From assembly GCA_001464505.1 (NCBI GenBank), contig LNEH01000168.1, forward strand, positions 1-50,967: a stretch of 50,967 bases of DNA, read 5' to 3'. Source of the DNA: Verrucomicrobia bacterium Ga0077533 (GTDB lineage: Bacteria; Verrucomicrobiota; Verrucomicrobiia; Opitutales; Opitutaceae). Position 1 is the stretch's first letter. The number at the start of each line of letters is the position of its first letter. The translations under genes and the position numbers were made by a program. The notes under the pieces are model-generated. The model was not told the origin of the DNA. It did no database searches and saw nothing but the letters and a program-made list of their open reading frames with translations. Shown here piece by piece: positions 1 through 8,665 of the stretch.

Positions 1-107
1 AACTCTTTGCCCGACAATCCATGAATTTCACGCCAACCATTCATGATAACGACATCCCTAATCTGTTCTCGTGAAGGTTCATGCTGCCGGACAGTAGTGA
101 CAGATTG

Positions 108-155
108 CACGGATAGAAACGGATATCTGCATGCATTAATCCGTCCTTATCCGTG
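108..155. repeat. short intergenic inverted repeat
   Basis: cacggatagaaacggat (108-124) / atccgtccttatccgtg (139-155), 15/17 complementary. Confidence 0.75.
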
Positions 156-188
156 AAAACTGTGGTCAAATAATCGCCCGCCCGCGCC

Positions 189-338
189 ATGTCTCCCACT
201 CCTGAAACTGATCCCGACCCGGACGACTCCCCCGGTCTGCCCGGCTTCCGCACCTGGCGCAGGGTTTATCTCCTGGTGCTGGGCGTCTTCATTTTGGTCG
301 TGATCGCGCTGACGCTCTTCACCCGCGCCTTCGCATGA
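189..338 (+). CDS. small single-TM protein (49 aa) translationally coupled to the downstream symporter
   Basis: ATG at 189 reads MSPTPETDPDPDDSPGLPGFRTWRRVYLLVLGVFILVVIALTLFTRAFA*; one hydrophobic helix; TGA overlaps the symporter ATG (ATGA at 335-338). Not in the supplied ORF track; read manually. Confidence 0.6.
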   Translation: MSPTPETDPDPDDSPGLPGFRTWRRVYLLVLGVFILVVIALTLFTRAFA

Positions 339-2053
339 ACGCCCTCGACTGGTTCGTGCTCCTCGGGACGATGGTCGGCATCGCGGCCTACGGCACCTGG
401 CGCACCCGCCACACCGACCACCTCGACACCTACCTCAAGGGCAACAAGAGCACGGGCTGGTTCACCATCGGCCTCTCGGTCGCGGCCACGCAGGCCAGCG
501 CCATCACCTTTCTCTCGATCCCCGGGCAGGGCTTCGAAAGCGGCATCGGTTTCGTCCAGAATTATTTCGGCCTGCCGCTCGCGCTCATCATCGTCTGCGC
601 GGTTTTCCTGCCCATCTACCGCAAGCTCGGCGTTTACACCGCCTACGAATATCTCGGGCAGCGTTTCGACGGCAAAACCCGCCTCCTCGGCGCCGGACTC
701 TTCCTCGTCCAGCGCGGCCTGGCCTCGGGCGTCACCATCTACGCGCCCGCCATCATCCTTTCCACCGTGCTCGGCTGGCGGCTCGACCTCACCATTGTCG
801 GCACCGGCCTGCTGGTCATCACCTACACCGTCACCGGCGGCAGCGTCGCTGTGAGCCTCACGCAAAAATGGCAGGTGGCCGTCATTTTCGCCGGGATGCT
901 CACGGCCTTCTTTGTCGTGCTCGCCCGGCTGCCCGACGGGCTCGGAGTTACCGGGGCCGCCGAGCTCGCCGGCGCACTCGGCAAGCTCGAAGCCGTGGAT
1001 TTTTCGTTCGATCCCGCCAAGCGCTACACCTTCTGGACCGGCCTGTTCGGCGGGCTCTTCCTGTCGCTCTCCTACTTCGGCACCGACCAGTCGCAGGTGC
1101 AGCGTTACATCGGCGGCGCCTCGTTGCGCGAGGGCCGGCTCGGCCTCGTGTTCAACGCGCTGCTGAAGATCCCGATGCAGTTCTGCATCCTGCTGCTCGG
1201 CGCGCTGGTCTTCGTCTTCTACCAGTTCCAGCCCGCCCCCGTCTTTTTCAACCGCGCGGAGTGGTCGCATCACGCCACGGGGCCCAACGGCGCCGTGTTC
1301 CGCGCGTTGGAGGAGAAACACGCCACCCTCCACGCCGTGAAACAGACGAAGATCGCCGTCTGGCAAACCGCCCGCGCCGGCGATGATGCGGCGGCCGAGG
1401 CGGCGGCCCGCGCGGAACTGGTGGCGGCCAACGCCGCCACCACCGCGGTGCGCTCGGAGGCCAAGGCCGCCCTCACCGCCGCCGACCCGCGGGCGAAGGT
1501 CAAGGATTCCGATTACGTCTTTATCGGCTTCATCCTCGCGCAACTGCCCCACGGCGCCATCGGTCTGCTCATTGCCGTGATGTTCGCCGCCGCGCTCGGC
1601 TCCAAGGCCGGCGAACTCAATGCGCTCGGCAGCACCAGCACCATTGATCTCTGGCGCCGCTTCCGTCCGCTCGCCGCGCACGACGAGGCGCGGAATGTCC
1701 GGGTCGCGAAATGGTTCACCGCCTTCTGGGGTCTCTTCGCCATCGGCTTCGCGCTGTATGCGGGCTTTGCCGAGAATCTCATCGAGGCCATCAACATCCT
1801 CGGCTCGATCTTCTACGGCGTCGTGCTCGGGTTGTTCCTCGTCGCTTTCTTTCTCAAACATGTCGCCGGCACCGCCGTGTTCTGGGGCGCCGTCGCGGCC
1901 CAAACCCTGGTATTTGTCCTCTACGCGACGCTCAGCATCTCCTATCTCTGGTATAATCTTATCGGTTGCGCCGCGTGCATGCTGTTCAGTGTCATAATCC
2001 AAATCTTTCTTCCGCGAATCACGCAGATAAGCGCGGATGGGAAAACTGCTTGA
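335..2053 (+). CDS. sodium:solute symporter (SSS family)
   Basis: 572 aa, multiple TM segments; N-terminal WFTIGLSVAATQASAITFLSIPGQGF and AALGSKAGELNALGSTSTIDLW typical of SSS transporters. Confidence 0.9.
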   Translation: MNALDWFVLLGTMVGIAAYGTWRTRHTDHLDTYLKGNKSTGWFTIGLSVAATQASAITFLSIPGQGFESGIGFVQNYFGLPLALIIVCAVFLPIYRKLGVYTAYEYLGQRFDGKTRLLGAGLFLVQRGLASGVTIYAPAIILSTVLGWRLDLTIVGTGLLVITYTVTGGSVAVSLTQKWQVAVIFAGMLTAFFVVLARLPDGLGVTGAAELAGALGKLEAVDFSFDPAKRYTFWTGLFGGLFLSLSYFGTDQSQVQRYIGGASLREGRLGLVFNALLKIPMQFCILLLGALVFVFYQFQPAPVFFNRAEWSHHATGPNGAVFRALEEKHATLHAVKQTKIAVWQTARAGDDAAAEAAARAELVAANAATTAVRSEAKAALTAADPRAKVKDSDYVFIGFILAQLPHGAIGLLIAVMFAAALGSKAGELNALGSTSTIDLWRRFRPLAAHDEARNVRVAKWFTAFWGLFAIGFALYAGFAENLIEAINILGSIFYGVVLGLFLVAFFLKHVAGTAVFWGAVAAQTLVFVLYATLSISYLWYNLIGCAACMLFSVIIQIFLPRITQISADGKTA

Positions 2054-2119
2054 GGCCAATCTTGTCCTCCCTCCTGTTTTTTCTTCGACTGGATCCGCGT
2101 TCATCCACGTTATCCGCGG
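2013..2119. repeat. 27-nt-arm inverted repeat
   Basis: ccgcgaatcacgcagataagcgcggat (2013-2039) / atccgcgttcatccacgttatccgcgg (2093-2119), 21/27 complementary. Confidence 0.8.
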
Positions 2120-2135
2120 AGAATTTTTCATTCTG

Positions 2136-2903
2136 ATGTCCGCCCCCGTCATCTGCTTTGGCCAGCAACCCTGCGGGTTCTTCCCGCGACGGTTCCTCTA
2201 CGCCAAGTTCACCACGGCCCGCCGGCTCCAGGCCGAGATCGGCGGCGAGATCGTGTTCTTCCTGCACGACAGCGATCATGACTGCCGCGAGACCCAGACC
2301 ACGCTGCGCCACCTCCACACCGGTGAGCCACAGACCTTCAATTTTACCTTCGTCAACAAGCTCCAGCGGAAATTCTCCCCGCTCTTTCTCAAACGCATCC
2401 CGGCCGACTGGCCGGCCCACACCGCGCGGCAGCTGCCCAACTACGTCGCGCCGCGCTGGGTCGATGCTTTCAAGCGGATCACCGCGACCAACGTCGCCGA
2501 CTTCTGCCTGGGGATGTATCGCGCCATGGGTCTGCTGGAGGGCATCCGCGTCGTCCGCTCCGGTGACCCCGCGGTGCGCCGGGCGGCGTGCGCCGTCACG
2601 GATTGTTTTGTGGATGTGCCGCACGAGGGCGAGATCGTCCGGGCGCGGTTTATCAACGGCACACTCAAACTCCACGAGGGCGGTGACCGTTACGTTGAGC
2701 TGCCCGCAACTGTTTTTACCAAGGAGCAGATCAGTCCGACCCGGGATAGCAGGTTGCGCTGGATGCAATCCGTGATTCACTGCACGCACTATGTCTGCGG
2801 TGCCGGCGAGCAGGCCTACCTCAACCAAGCCGACGCCCCTGAAATCACCTTTGTTCCCCGCGACCCCATCGACCGCCCCGACGAAGCCTGGACCGAAAAC
2901 TGA
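2136..2903 (+). CDS. BshC-like half-length protein (putative bacillithiol biosynthesis, cysteine-adding step)
   Basis: Start MSAPVICFGQQPCGFF; motifs GQQ..G, HDSDHD, RSGDP, GAGEQAYL align by eye with BshC GQQAGL, GEDHD, SGDP, GPGE; lies directly upstream of bshB and bshA genes. The track ORF start at 2037 lies in repeat sequence. Confidence 0.6.
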   Translation: MSAPVICFGQQPCGFFPRRFLYAKFTTARRLQAEIGGEIVFFLHDSDHDCRETQTTLRHLHTGEPQTFNFTFVNKLQRKFSPLFLKRIPADWPAHTARQLPNYVAPRWVDAFKRITATNVADFCLGMYRAMGLLEGIRVVRSGDPAVRRAACAVTDCFVDVPHEGEIVRARFINGTLKLHEGGDRYVELPATVFTKEQISPTRDSRLRWMQSVIHCTHYVCGAGEQAYLNQADAPEITFVPRDPIDRPDEAWTEN

Positions 2904-2958
2904 CCCCCGGTAATTCGTCAATTAATACGTTACAAATATCCCCGCGCAACTTTTGCCC

Positions 2959-3684
2959 ATGCCATCTGACCAAACTTCCGCTCCTCTCCTCGCCTTCGGC
3001 GCGCATCCCGACGACATCGAGTTCGGGGCCGGCGGCATTATTGCCAAGGAAACCCGCGCCGGCCGGCCCGCCCGCTTTGTGGTCTGCTCCCGCGGTGAGG
3101 CCGGCACCAACGGCACCCCCGCCCAACGCATGCGCGAGGCCAAGGCCGCCGCAAAGATCCTTGGCGCCACCATCGAGTTCCTTGAACTCGACGGCGACGC
3201 CCACCTCGAATTGAAATCGGCCCACGCACTCGCGCTGGCCGACATCATCCGCCGGATGCAACCCGGCATCGTCCTCGCGCCCACGCTGGAGACCAACCAG
3301 CACCCCGACCACTGGCGGCTTGGCACGCTCGTGCGCGACGCCACGCGCCTTGCCCGCTACGGTGGTGTGGCCGAACTCAGGGCCCGGCCGGCGCATGCCA
3401 TCGGCCAGTTGTTTTTCTACGCGCTCAGCCCCGGCAGTGAGCCGGTTGGCGCGCAACCGATTCTGATCGATATCTCCGCGCCGGAGATTGTCGCCGGCTG
3501 GACCGCCGCGATGACCGCACACACGTCGCAAAGGAAGACCCGCAACTACGCCGAGCTGCAACTGGCCCGCGCCCGCGTGCTTGGCCTGGATGCCGGTGTG
3601 GCCCACGCCCAGGCGCTTTGGCCGAACGACCCGCTGCTGTTTGACTCACTCGCGCCGCTGGCGCGCGGCGCCCGCCGGTTTTGA
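2959..3684 (+). CDS. bshB1: LmbE/PIG-L deacetylase, bacillithiol biosynthesis deacetylase BshB1-type
   Basis: FGAHPDDIEFGAGGIIAKE (AHPDD zinc motif), NQHPDHWRLG; next to the bshA-like gene. ATG at 2959; track ORF uses a TTG at 2953. Confidence 0.85.
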   Translation: MPSDQTSAPLLAFGAHPDDIEFGAGGIIAKETRAGRPARFVVCSRGEAGTNGTPAQRMREAKAAAKILGATIEFLELDGDAHLELKSAHALALADIIRRMQPGIVLAPTLETNQHPDHWRLGTLVRDATRLARYGGVAELRARPAHAIGQLFFYALSPGSEPVGAQPILIDISAPEIVAGWTAAMTAHTSQRKTRNYAELQLARARVLGLDAGVAHAQALWPNDPLLFDSLAPLARGARRF

Positions 3685-3715
3685 GTATGATTCATTTCCG
3701 AACCCAATACGATGA

Positions 3716-3787
3716 AACGCGGAGGACGCGAAGATCGCGGAGTAGCTTTCCTGCTGTTTTCTCCGCGCCCTCCGCGACCTCCGCGTT
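3716..3787. repeat. 27-nt-arm inverted repeat
   Basis: aacgcggaggacgcgaagatcgcggag (3716-3742) / ctccgcgccctccgcgacctccgcgtt (3761-3787), 23/27 complementary. Confidence 0.85.
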
Positions 3788-3801
3788 GAAAATCTTCTGT
3801 T

Positions 3802-4935
3802 ATGTCTGACCGTCCACTCAAGATCGGCATCACCTGCTACCCCTCGGTCGGTGGCAGCGGCATCCTCGCGTCGGAATTGGGGGAGGAACTGGCCAAGCGC
3901 GGACACGAGATCCATTTCATCAGCTACGAGCCACCCTTCCGGATGCCCGCGGGCCCGCGCGTGTTTTTTCACCCGGTGCAGGTCAACAGCTACGACCTGT
4001 TCAAATACCCCGACTACACCCTGCCCCTCTCCGTGAAAATGGCCGAGGTCAGCCGCGACCACCGTCTCGACGTGCTGCACGTCCATTACGCCGTGCCGCA
4101 CGCCACCGCCGCGTTTCTCGCCCGGTCGATGCTGCACCAGGAACACAAACTGAAGATCATCACCACCCTCCACGGCACCGACACCACCCTGCTGGGCCGC
4201 GATCCCGGTTACGGCCCGGCCATCCGCCACGCGCTCGAACACTCCGACGCCATCACCACCGTCTCGGAGTTCATGCGGCGCGAGACCGTCCGTCTGCTCG
4301 GCGTGCAACGCCCCATCGAGGTGATCCATAATTTCTTTGAGCCACACCCCGCCGAACATTCGCGGACGGAAATCCGGCGGGAACTCGGCCTGGCTGATGG
4401 CGAGGCGATGCTGCTGCATGTTTCCAACCTCCGGCCGCTCAAGCGCCTCGACCTGCTGCTCGAAACTGTCGCCCGGCTTAAACCCCAGCTCGCCTTCAAG
4501 CTCGTCGTGCTGGCCGGCGCCAATCCCGCCCCGCTGCTGGCGGAAGCCCGCCACCGCGGCGTCGCCGACCGCCTCATCATCCGGGAGCGGGTGACCGACA
4601 TCGAAGGCTATCTCGCCACGACCGACCTGGGGCTTTTCACCTCCGAGGTGGAGAGTTTCTGCCTGAGCATCCTAGAGCTGATGAGTGTGGGTTGCCCCAG
4701 CGTGGCGTTTGCCGTGGGCGGTATTCCCGAGGTCACGGTCTCGGGCGAGACCGGCCTGCTGGTGCCGTTCGGCGATACCGAGGCCCTGGCCGGCGCGGCG
4801 GATTCGCTGTTGCGCGACCCGGCGCGCCGCTCCGCCCTCGGCCGCGTCGCTCAGACTCGAGCCCGGGAAAGATTTTCGGCCGCCATCATCATCCCGCGCT
4901 ACGAGGCGCTCTACCGGCGGGTGTGTGGCGCGTGA
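3802..4935 (+). CDS. bshA: GT4 glycosyltransferase, N-acetyl-alpha-D-glucosaminyl L-malate synthase BshA
   Basis: MSDRPLKIGITCYPSVGGSGILASELGEELAKRGHEIHFISYEPPFR and VLHVHYAVPHA are characteristic of BshA; 377 aa. Confidence 0.9.
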   Translation: MSDRPLKIGITCYPSVGGSGILASELGEELAKRGHEIHFISYEPPFRMPAGPRVFFHPVQVNSYDLFKYPDYTLPLSVKMAEVSRDHRLDVLHVHYAVPHATAAFLARSMLHQEHKLKIITTLHGTDTTLLGRDPGYGPAIRHALEHSDAITTVSEFMRRETVRLLGVQRPIEVIHNFFEPHPAEHSRTEIRRELGLADGEAMLLHVSNLRPLKRLDLLLETVARLKPQLAFKLVVLAGANPAPLLAEARHRGVADRLIIRERVTDIEGYLATTDLGLFTSEVESFCLSILELMSVGCPSVAFAVGGIPEVTVSGETGLLVPFGDTEALAGAADSLLRDPARRSALGRVAQTRARERFSAAIIIPRYEALYRRVCGA

Positions 4936-4969
4936 ATATTGTGGCCCCGTAACACTCCACCCTTCTCCC

Positions 4970-6955
4970 ATGCCACCCCAATACCTCCGCGCACTGTTCA
5001 GCATCTTCGCGGTAATCGCCTGGAGTCTGTCGGCGGCGCGAGCGCAGGAAGTCTCCGGTGGTGGCACCGATCCGGTGGTCAAGGTGCGCAGCTATGGCGA
5101 CGAACGGCCGGTCAATGTGGAGGAGGAACTCGCCGCCTTGCGTTCGGCCAACGCGGGACTGGCCGGAAGCGTGCCGCGTCAGCCACTGACCTTTGCCGCC
5201 GCCCTCACCCGGGTGCGTGAACTGGCCCGCTCCGCGGGCGGCCCCGCCGTGTTGGCTCCAGCGCTAAAAGCGCTGCCGGACAATGAGCCCGTGACACTGC
5301 GCCTGCTCGCCGTGCGTGAACTCACACGGGGCCGCACCACCGCGATGTTTCTCCTGTTGCTGGCCGCCTACGATCGCGATCCGAACTCCGCCGATGCGCT
5401 GGCCGATCTCGCGGGAGCGCTCGCGGGGCTGGGCTATGCCAACGAGGCGCTCGCTTTGCTCGACGAACTCGCGCGCCGCAACGCTGTGCCGTCACCACCC
5501 ATGGACATCAGCGGCGAGGATGCACTCGCCTACCTGCGCGGGTATTGCCTCGTGCGCCTGGGCGACACCGCGGCCGCCAAGCCCCTGCTCGCCGGGGTCG
5601 CCGAACGCCAGCCGATGTTGGCCGAAGCCGCGCGACTGATGGCGGTCATCTCCGAGGACGAAGCGGAGCTGCGCAAATTTCTCCTGCTTGGCGTCTGGCG
5701 GCACCGCAGCCCGCTGATGGTCTGCGCGGGAGTGGATCTTGGTGAAGAAGAACCCGACCCGCTGCAATCTGGCGAGGAGGTGGCCATCGACCTGCGCTCT
5801 CTGCTCGACCTCAGCAAGGGCGAGCGCGGCCGGCTGCCCGACATACCCTACGCCCGAAGTGTGACCCACGCGAACGGGCTCATCCCCCTCCTCGAAGCGA
5901 AGGATGCGGCTCTGGACGATGCCCTCACCGTCGTCGCCGAACGAAAACGCCCGCGCGGATTCGAGCATCCCGAGAGCGGCGTGTTCGAGAAGCGTGGACA
6001 CCGGATGCATGCGCTCGTGATGAGCCTCGGTCTGCGCGACCAAAAGCTCCGCGAGCTGGAGCGCGCGCGCCGCAGCGTCGATAAGGAATGGCGCCGGGAA
6101 ATGGACCGGGTGATCGCCGAGCGCGACCGCGGGGCCGACGAGGCGATGGAGCGGGCCAAGAAGAAGTGGTTGGCCGAGAAACGTTCGCCGTCGTTCGCGG
6201 AAATCGGCGAAGTCTTCCGGCCGTTCCACGATGCCGCGCTGGCACGCGCGCGCGGCATTTCCGCCCGACGGGAGAAGGCCGTGCGTGATTACTTCGCCGA
6301 GTGGCATCTGCTGGCCAGCGCCATTCCCGCCCAGGTCGGGGACAAGGCGTGGTGGGAACACATCCGGCTGACCATCGAGCATCAACGCCTCCATGACTAC
6401 AGCGTCTTGCTGGGCATCAGCGCAGCCCATGCCCGCGTCGGCGCGCATGGATTGATCACCACGGAGCCGAGCGAGACTCCCCCGAGTCCCGAGACCCAGG
6501 ACATCGGAAAATGCGACGGCGACAAGAGTCTCAGCTTTAGCACCAACCAACTGCCCGGGGGTGACAAAATGCCCTTTGAATTCGGCGTCGAAATGACCTG
6601 CGAAGGCATGTCCGTGGAAGTGGGCGTGGATACGCGCATCCCGGGCATCAGCGTCTCGACCGAGCTGGGCATCGACACGAAAGGCGACTTCACCGCGTTC
6701 GTGGGACCGAAGGCCACGGCGAAACTTGAGACCGGTATCGTGGATTTTACCGGCGCGGCCAAAGGCGGTGCTTACGTGACGGGCAACAAAGACGGCATCA
6801 AGGATGCCGGGGTGAAGTATGAGGTGAAAGCCGGCGCCGGCGTCGGGAGTTATTCCGGCGCGCAGAAAATCGCCGAAGGCAAAGTCAGCTTCATGCCCGC
6901 TCCGGCGACGGGTGACGGCGGTTTCGAACCGTTGATGATCAACGGCGGCCGTTAA
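4970..6955 (+). CDS. secreted hypothetical protein, TPR-like N-terminal half, coiled-coil middle, glycine/beta-rich C-terminus
   Basis: ATG at 4970 gives a signal-peptide-like start MPPQYLRALFSIFAVIAWSLSAARAQ; alpha-helical repeats; C-terminal VEVGVDTRIPGISVSTELGIDTKGDFTAFVGPKATAKLETG. Confidence 0.75.
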   Translation: MPPQYLRALFSIFAVIAWSLSAARAQEVSGGGTDPVVKVRSYGDERPVNVEEELAALRSANAGLAGSVPRQPLTFAAALTRVRELARSAGGPAVLAPALKALPDNEPVTLRLLAVRELTRGRTTAMFLLLLAAYDRDPNSADALADLAGALAGLGYANEALALLDELARRNAVPSPPMDISGEDALAYLRGYCLVRLGDTAAAKPLLAGVAERQPMLAEAARLMAVISEDEAELRKFLLLGVWRHRSPLMVCAGVDLGEEEPDPLQSGEEVAIDLRSLLDLSKGERGRLPDIPYARSVTHANGLIPLLEAKDAALDDALTVVAERKRPRGFEHPESGVFEKRGHRMHALVMSLGLRDQKLRELERARRSVDKEWRREMDRVIAERDRGADEAMERAKKKWLAEKRSPSFAEIGEVFRPFHDAALARARGISARREKAVRDYFAEWHLLASAIPAQVGDKAWWEHIRLTIEHQRLHDYSVLLGISAAHARVGAHGLITTEPSETPPSPETQDIGKCDGDKSLSFSTNQLPGGDKMPFEFGVEMTCEGMSVEVGVDTRIPGISVSTELGIDTKGDFTAFVGPKATAKLETGIVDFTGAAKGGAYVTGNKDGIKDAGVKYEVKAGAGVGSYSGAQKIAEGKVSFMPAPATGDGGFEPLMINGGR

Positions 6956-7118
6956 TCAATTCGGCTGACCACCTACCGGCGTTACACCAGCTGCAATTTC
7001 CCGGGACAAAACGCGGTGTGGGTCCATGGAACCCGGCACCCAGCCGATCAGAGAAGGGATCGGGAGACTTTCCCTCGCCGGGAGGTGATGATATCGCGAA
7101 CCTGCGATCCGGCGCAAC

Positions 7119-7895
7119 TCAGCCATAGCGTCCCTCGATGTATTCGGTGGTTTGCAGATTCGCCGGGGTGAGAAACAGTTCCTCCGTGCGGCGGTGCTCG
7201 ATCACTTTGCCCAGCAGCATGAAGATACACTCGTCACTCGTCCGGCGGGCCTGGGCCATGTTGTGGGTGACGATGACGATGGTGTAGCGGCCCTTGAGGG
7301 CAAACATCAGCTCCTCGATGGCGGCGGTGCCCTCGACGTCGAGGGCCGAGCAGGGTTCGTCCATCAAGATGATCTCCGGTTTCAGCGGCAGCAGGCGGGC
7401 GATGCAGAGTTTTTGCTGCTGCTCCAACTGCAGCGTGATCGCCTTGTGATCGAGCCGGTCTTTCAGGTCGTGCCAGAGGTTGACCTCCGTCAGCGCCTTT
7501 TCCACCGCCTCGTCCAGGGCGGGCTTGCGGAGCGCGTCGCCCCCGGCATGCACGCGCAAACCGAAGACGACATTTTCATAGACGGAGACCGGGAGCGGAT
7601 TGGGCCGCTGGAAGACCATGCCGACGGATTTGCGCAATTCGATCAACGAAACATCAGGGTCGTAGATGTTTTTGCCGAGCACCAGGATCTCGCCCTTGGT
7701 GGTGACGTAATTATAGCGTTCGTTGACGCGGTTGAAACAGCGCAAGAGGGTTGTTTTCCCGCAGCCAGACGGACCGATGAGCGAGGTGATGAACCCGTGC
7801 TTGATGTTGAGCGTCACATCGCACAGCGCCTGAAACTTGCCATACCACAAGTTCACGTCGCGGGCGGTGATGCTGTGACCGGTCGCGTCGTTCAT
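7119..7895 (-). CDS. pstB: phosphate ABC transporter ATP-binding protein, second copy, atypical signature motif
   Basis: MNDATGHSITARDVNLWYGK; Walker A GPSGCGKT, Q-loop VFQRPNP, Walker B ILMDEP, H-loop VTHN; signature reads LQLEQQQK rather than LSGGQQQR. Start overlaps the upstream pstB stop. Confidence 0.9.
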   Translation of the reverse strand: MNDATGHSITARDVNLWYGKFQALCDVTLNIKHGFITSLIGPSGCGKTTLLRCFNRVNERYNYVTTKGEILVLGKNIYDPDVSLIELRKSVGMVFQRPNPLPVSVYENVVFGLRVHAGGDALRKPALDEAVEKALTEVNLWHDLKDRLDHKAITLQLEQQQKLCIARLLPLKPEIILMDEPCSALDVEGTAAIEELMFALKGRYTIVIVTHNMAQARRTSDECIFMLLGKVIEHRRTEELFLTPANLQTTEYIEGRYG

Positions 7896-8665
7896 CCGAA
7901 AACACCCTCCACATAGTCGCGGGTGCGCGGGTCCGTGGGCTTGGCACTGAAAATGACGTCGGTGGTGTCGAGCTCGACGATTTCGCCCTTCCACAGGAAC
8001 ATCGTGCGGTCGGCCAGCCGCCGGGCCTGCTGGGTGAGGTTGGTGACGAGAATGATGGTCATATGGTGGCGCAACTCCTTTAACACTTCCTCAATCCGCA
8101 TCGTCGTGACTGGGTCGATGGCGATGCTGAATTCGTCGAGGCAGAGGATCTCGGGCTGGTGGGAGAGGGCCCGGGCGATGGTGAGACGCTGCTGCTGGCC
8201 GCCGGAAAGCTTGGTGCCCAGGCTGTCGAGGCGGTCCTTCACTTCGTCCCAGAGGGCGGCCTGGCGGAGGCATTGTTCGACGATGGCATCGAGATCGCCC
8301 TTCCGGGTGAGCCCGGCACTGCGCGGGGCAAGGGCGACGTTCTCGCGAATGCTCAAAGGCAGGCCGACTGGCAGCGGAGCCACCATCCCGATCTTGCGGC
8401 GCAGCGCGTAGACGTCACGGACCTTCCGGACATCCTCGCCGTCGACCGTGATAGTGCCGGAAACATGCGTGCCGGGCGTGAACTCGATCGTGCGGTTGAT
8501 GCAGCGGAGGAGTGACGTCTTGCCCGATTGGGCGGGGCCGATGACGCCGAGAATCTCGTGGCGCCGGATGTCGAACGAAATGCCGTGGAGGACCTCCTTC
8601 ATCCCGTAGGAGAGCCGCAGCCCGGTGACCTCGATGTGTTTTTCGATGGCGGGCACGTTCACCAT
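7892..8665 (-). CDS. pstB: phosphate ABC transporter ATP-binding protein, first copy, atypical Q-loop and H-loop
   Basis: MVNVPAIEKHIEVTGLRLSYG; Walker A GPAQSGKTS, intact LSGGQQQR, Walker B ILCLDE; Q-loop reads MVAPLP and H-loop reads VTNL. Confidence 0.9.
   Translation of the reverse strand: MVNVPAIEKHIEVTGLRLSYGMKEVLHGISFDIRRHEILGVIGPAQSGKTSLLRCINRTIEFTPGTHVSGTITVDGEDVRKVRDVYALRRKIGMVAPLPVGLPLSIRENVALAPRSAGLTRKGDLDAIVEQCLRQAALWDEVKDRLDSLGTKLSGGQQQRLTIARALSHQPEILCLDEFSIAIDPVTTMRIEEVLKELRHHMTIILVTNLTQQARRLADRTMFLWKGEIVELDTTDVIFSAKPTDPRTRDYVEGVFG

Noticed and set aside
2037-2135. Upstream extension of the BshC-like ORF (MGKLLEANLVLPP...)
   Set aside because: Lies in the inverted-repeat intergenic element; homology begins at MSAPVICFGQQ.
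266-2152. 628-aa minus-strand ORF (and many similar long antisense ORFs, e.g. 14643-16007, 16065-17879, 18448-20346, 30337-31707, 31876-33711, 34971-36638)
   Set aside because: Antisense to well-supported genes, low-complexity E/G/R/H-rich composition typical of high-GC shadow ORFs; no family resemblance.
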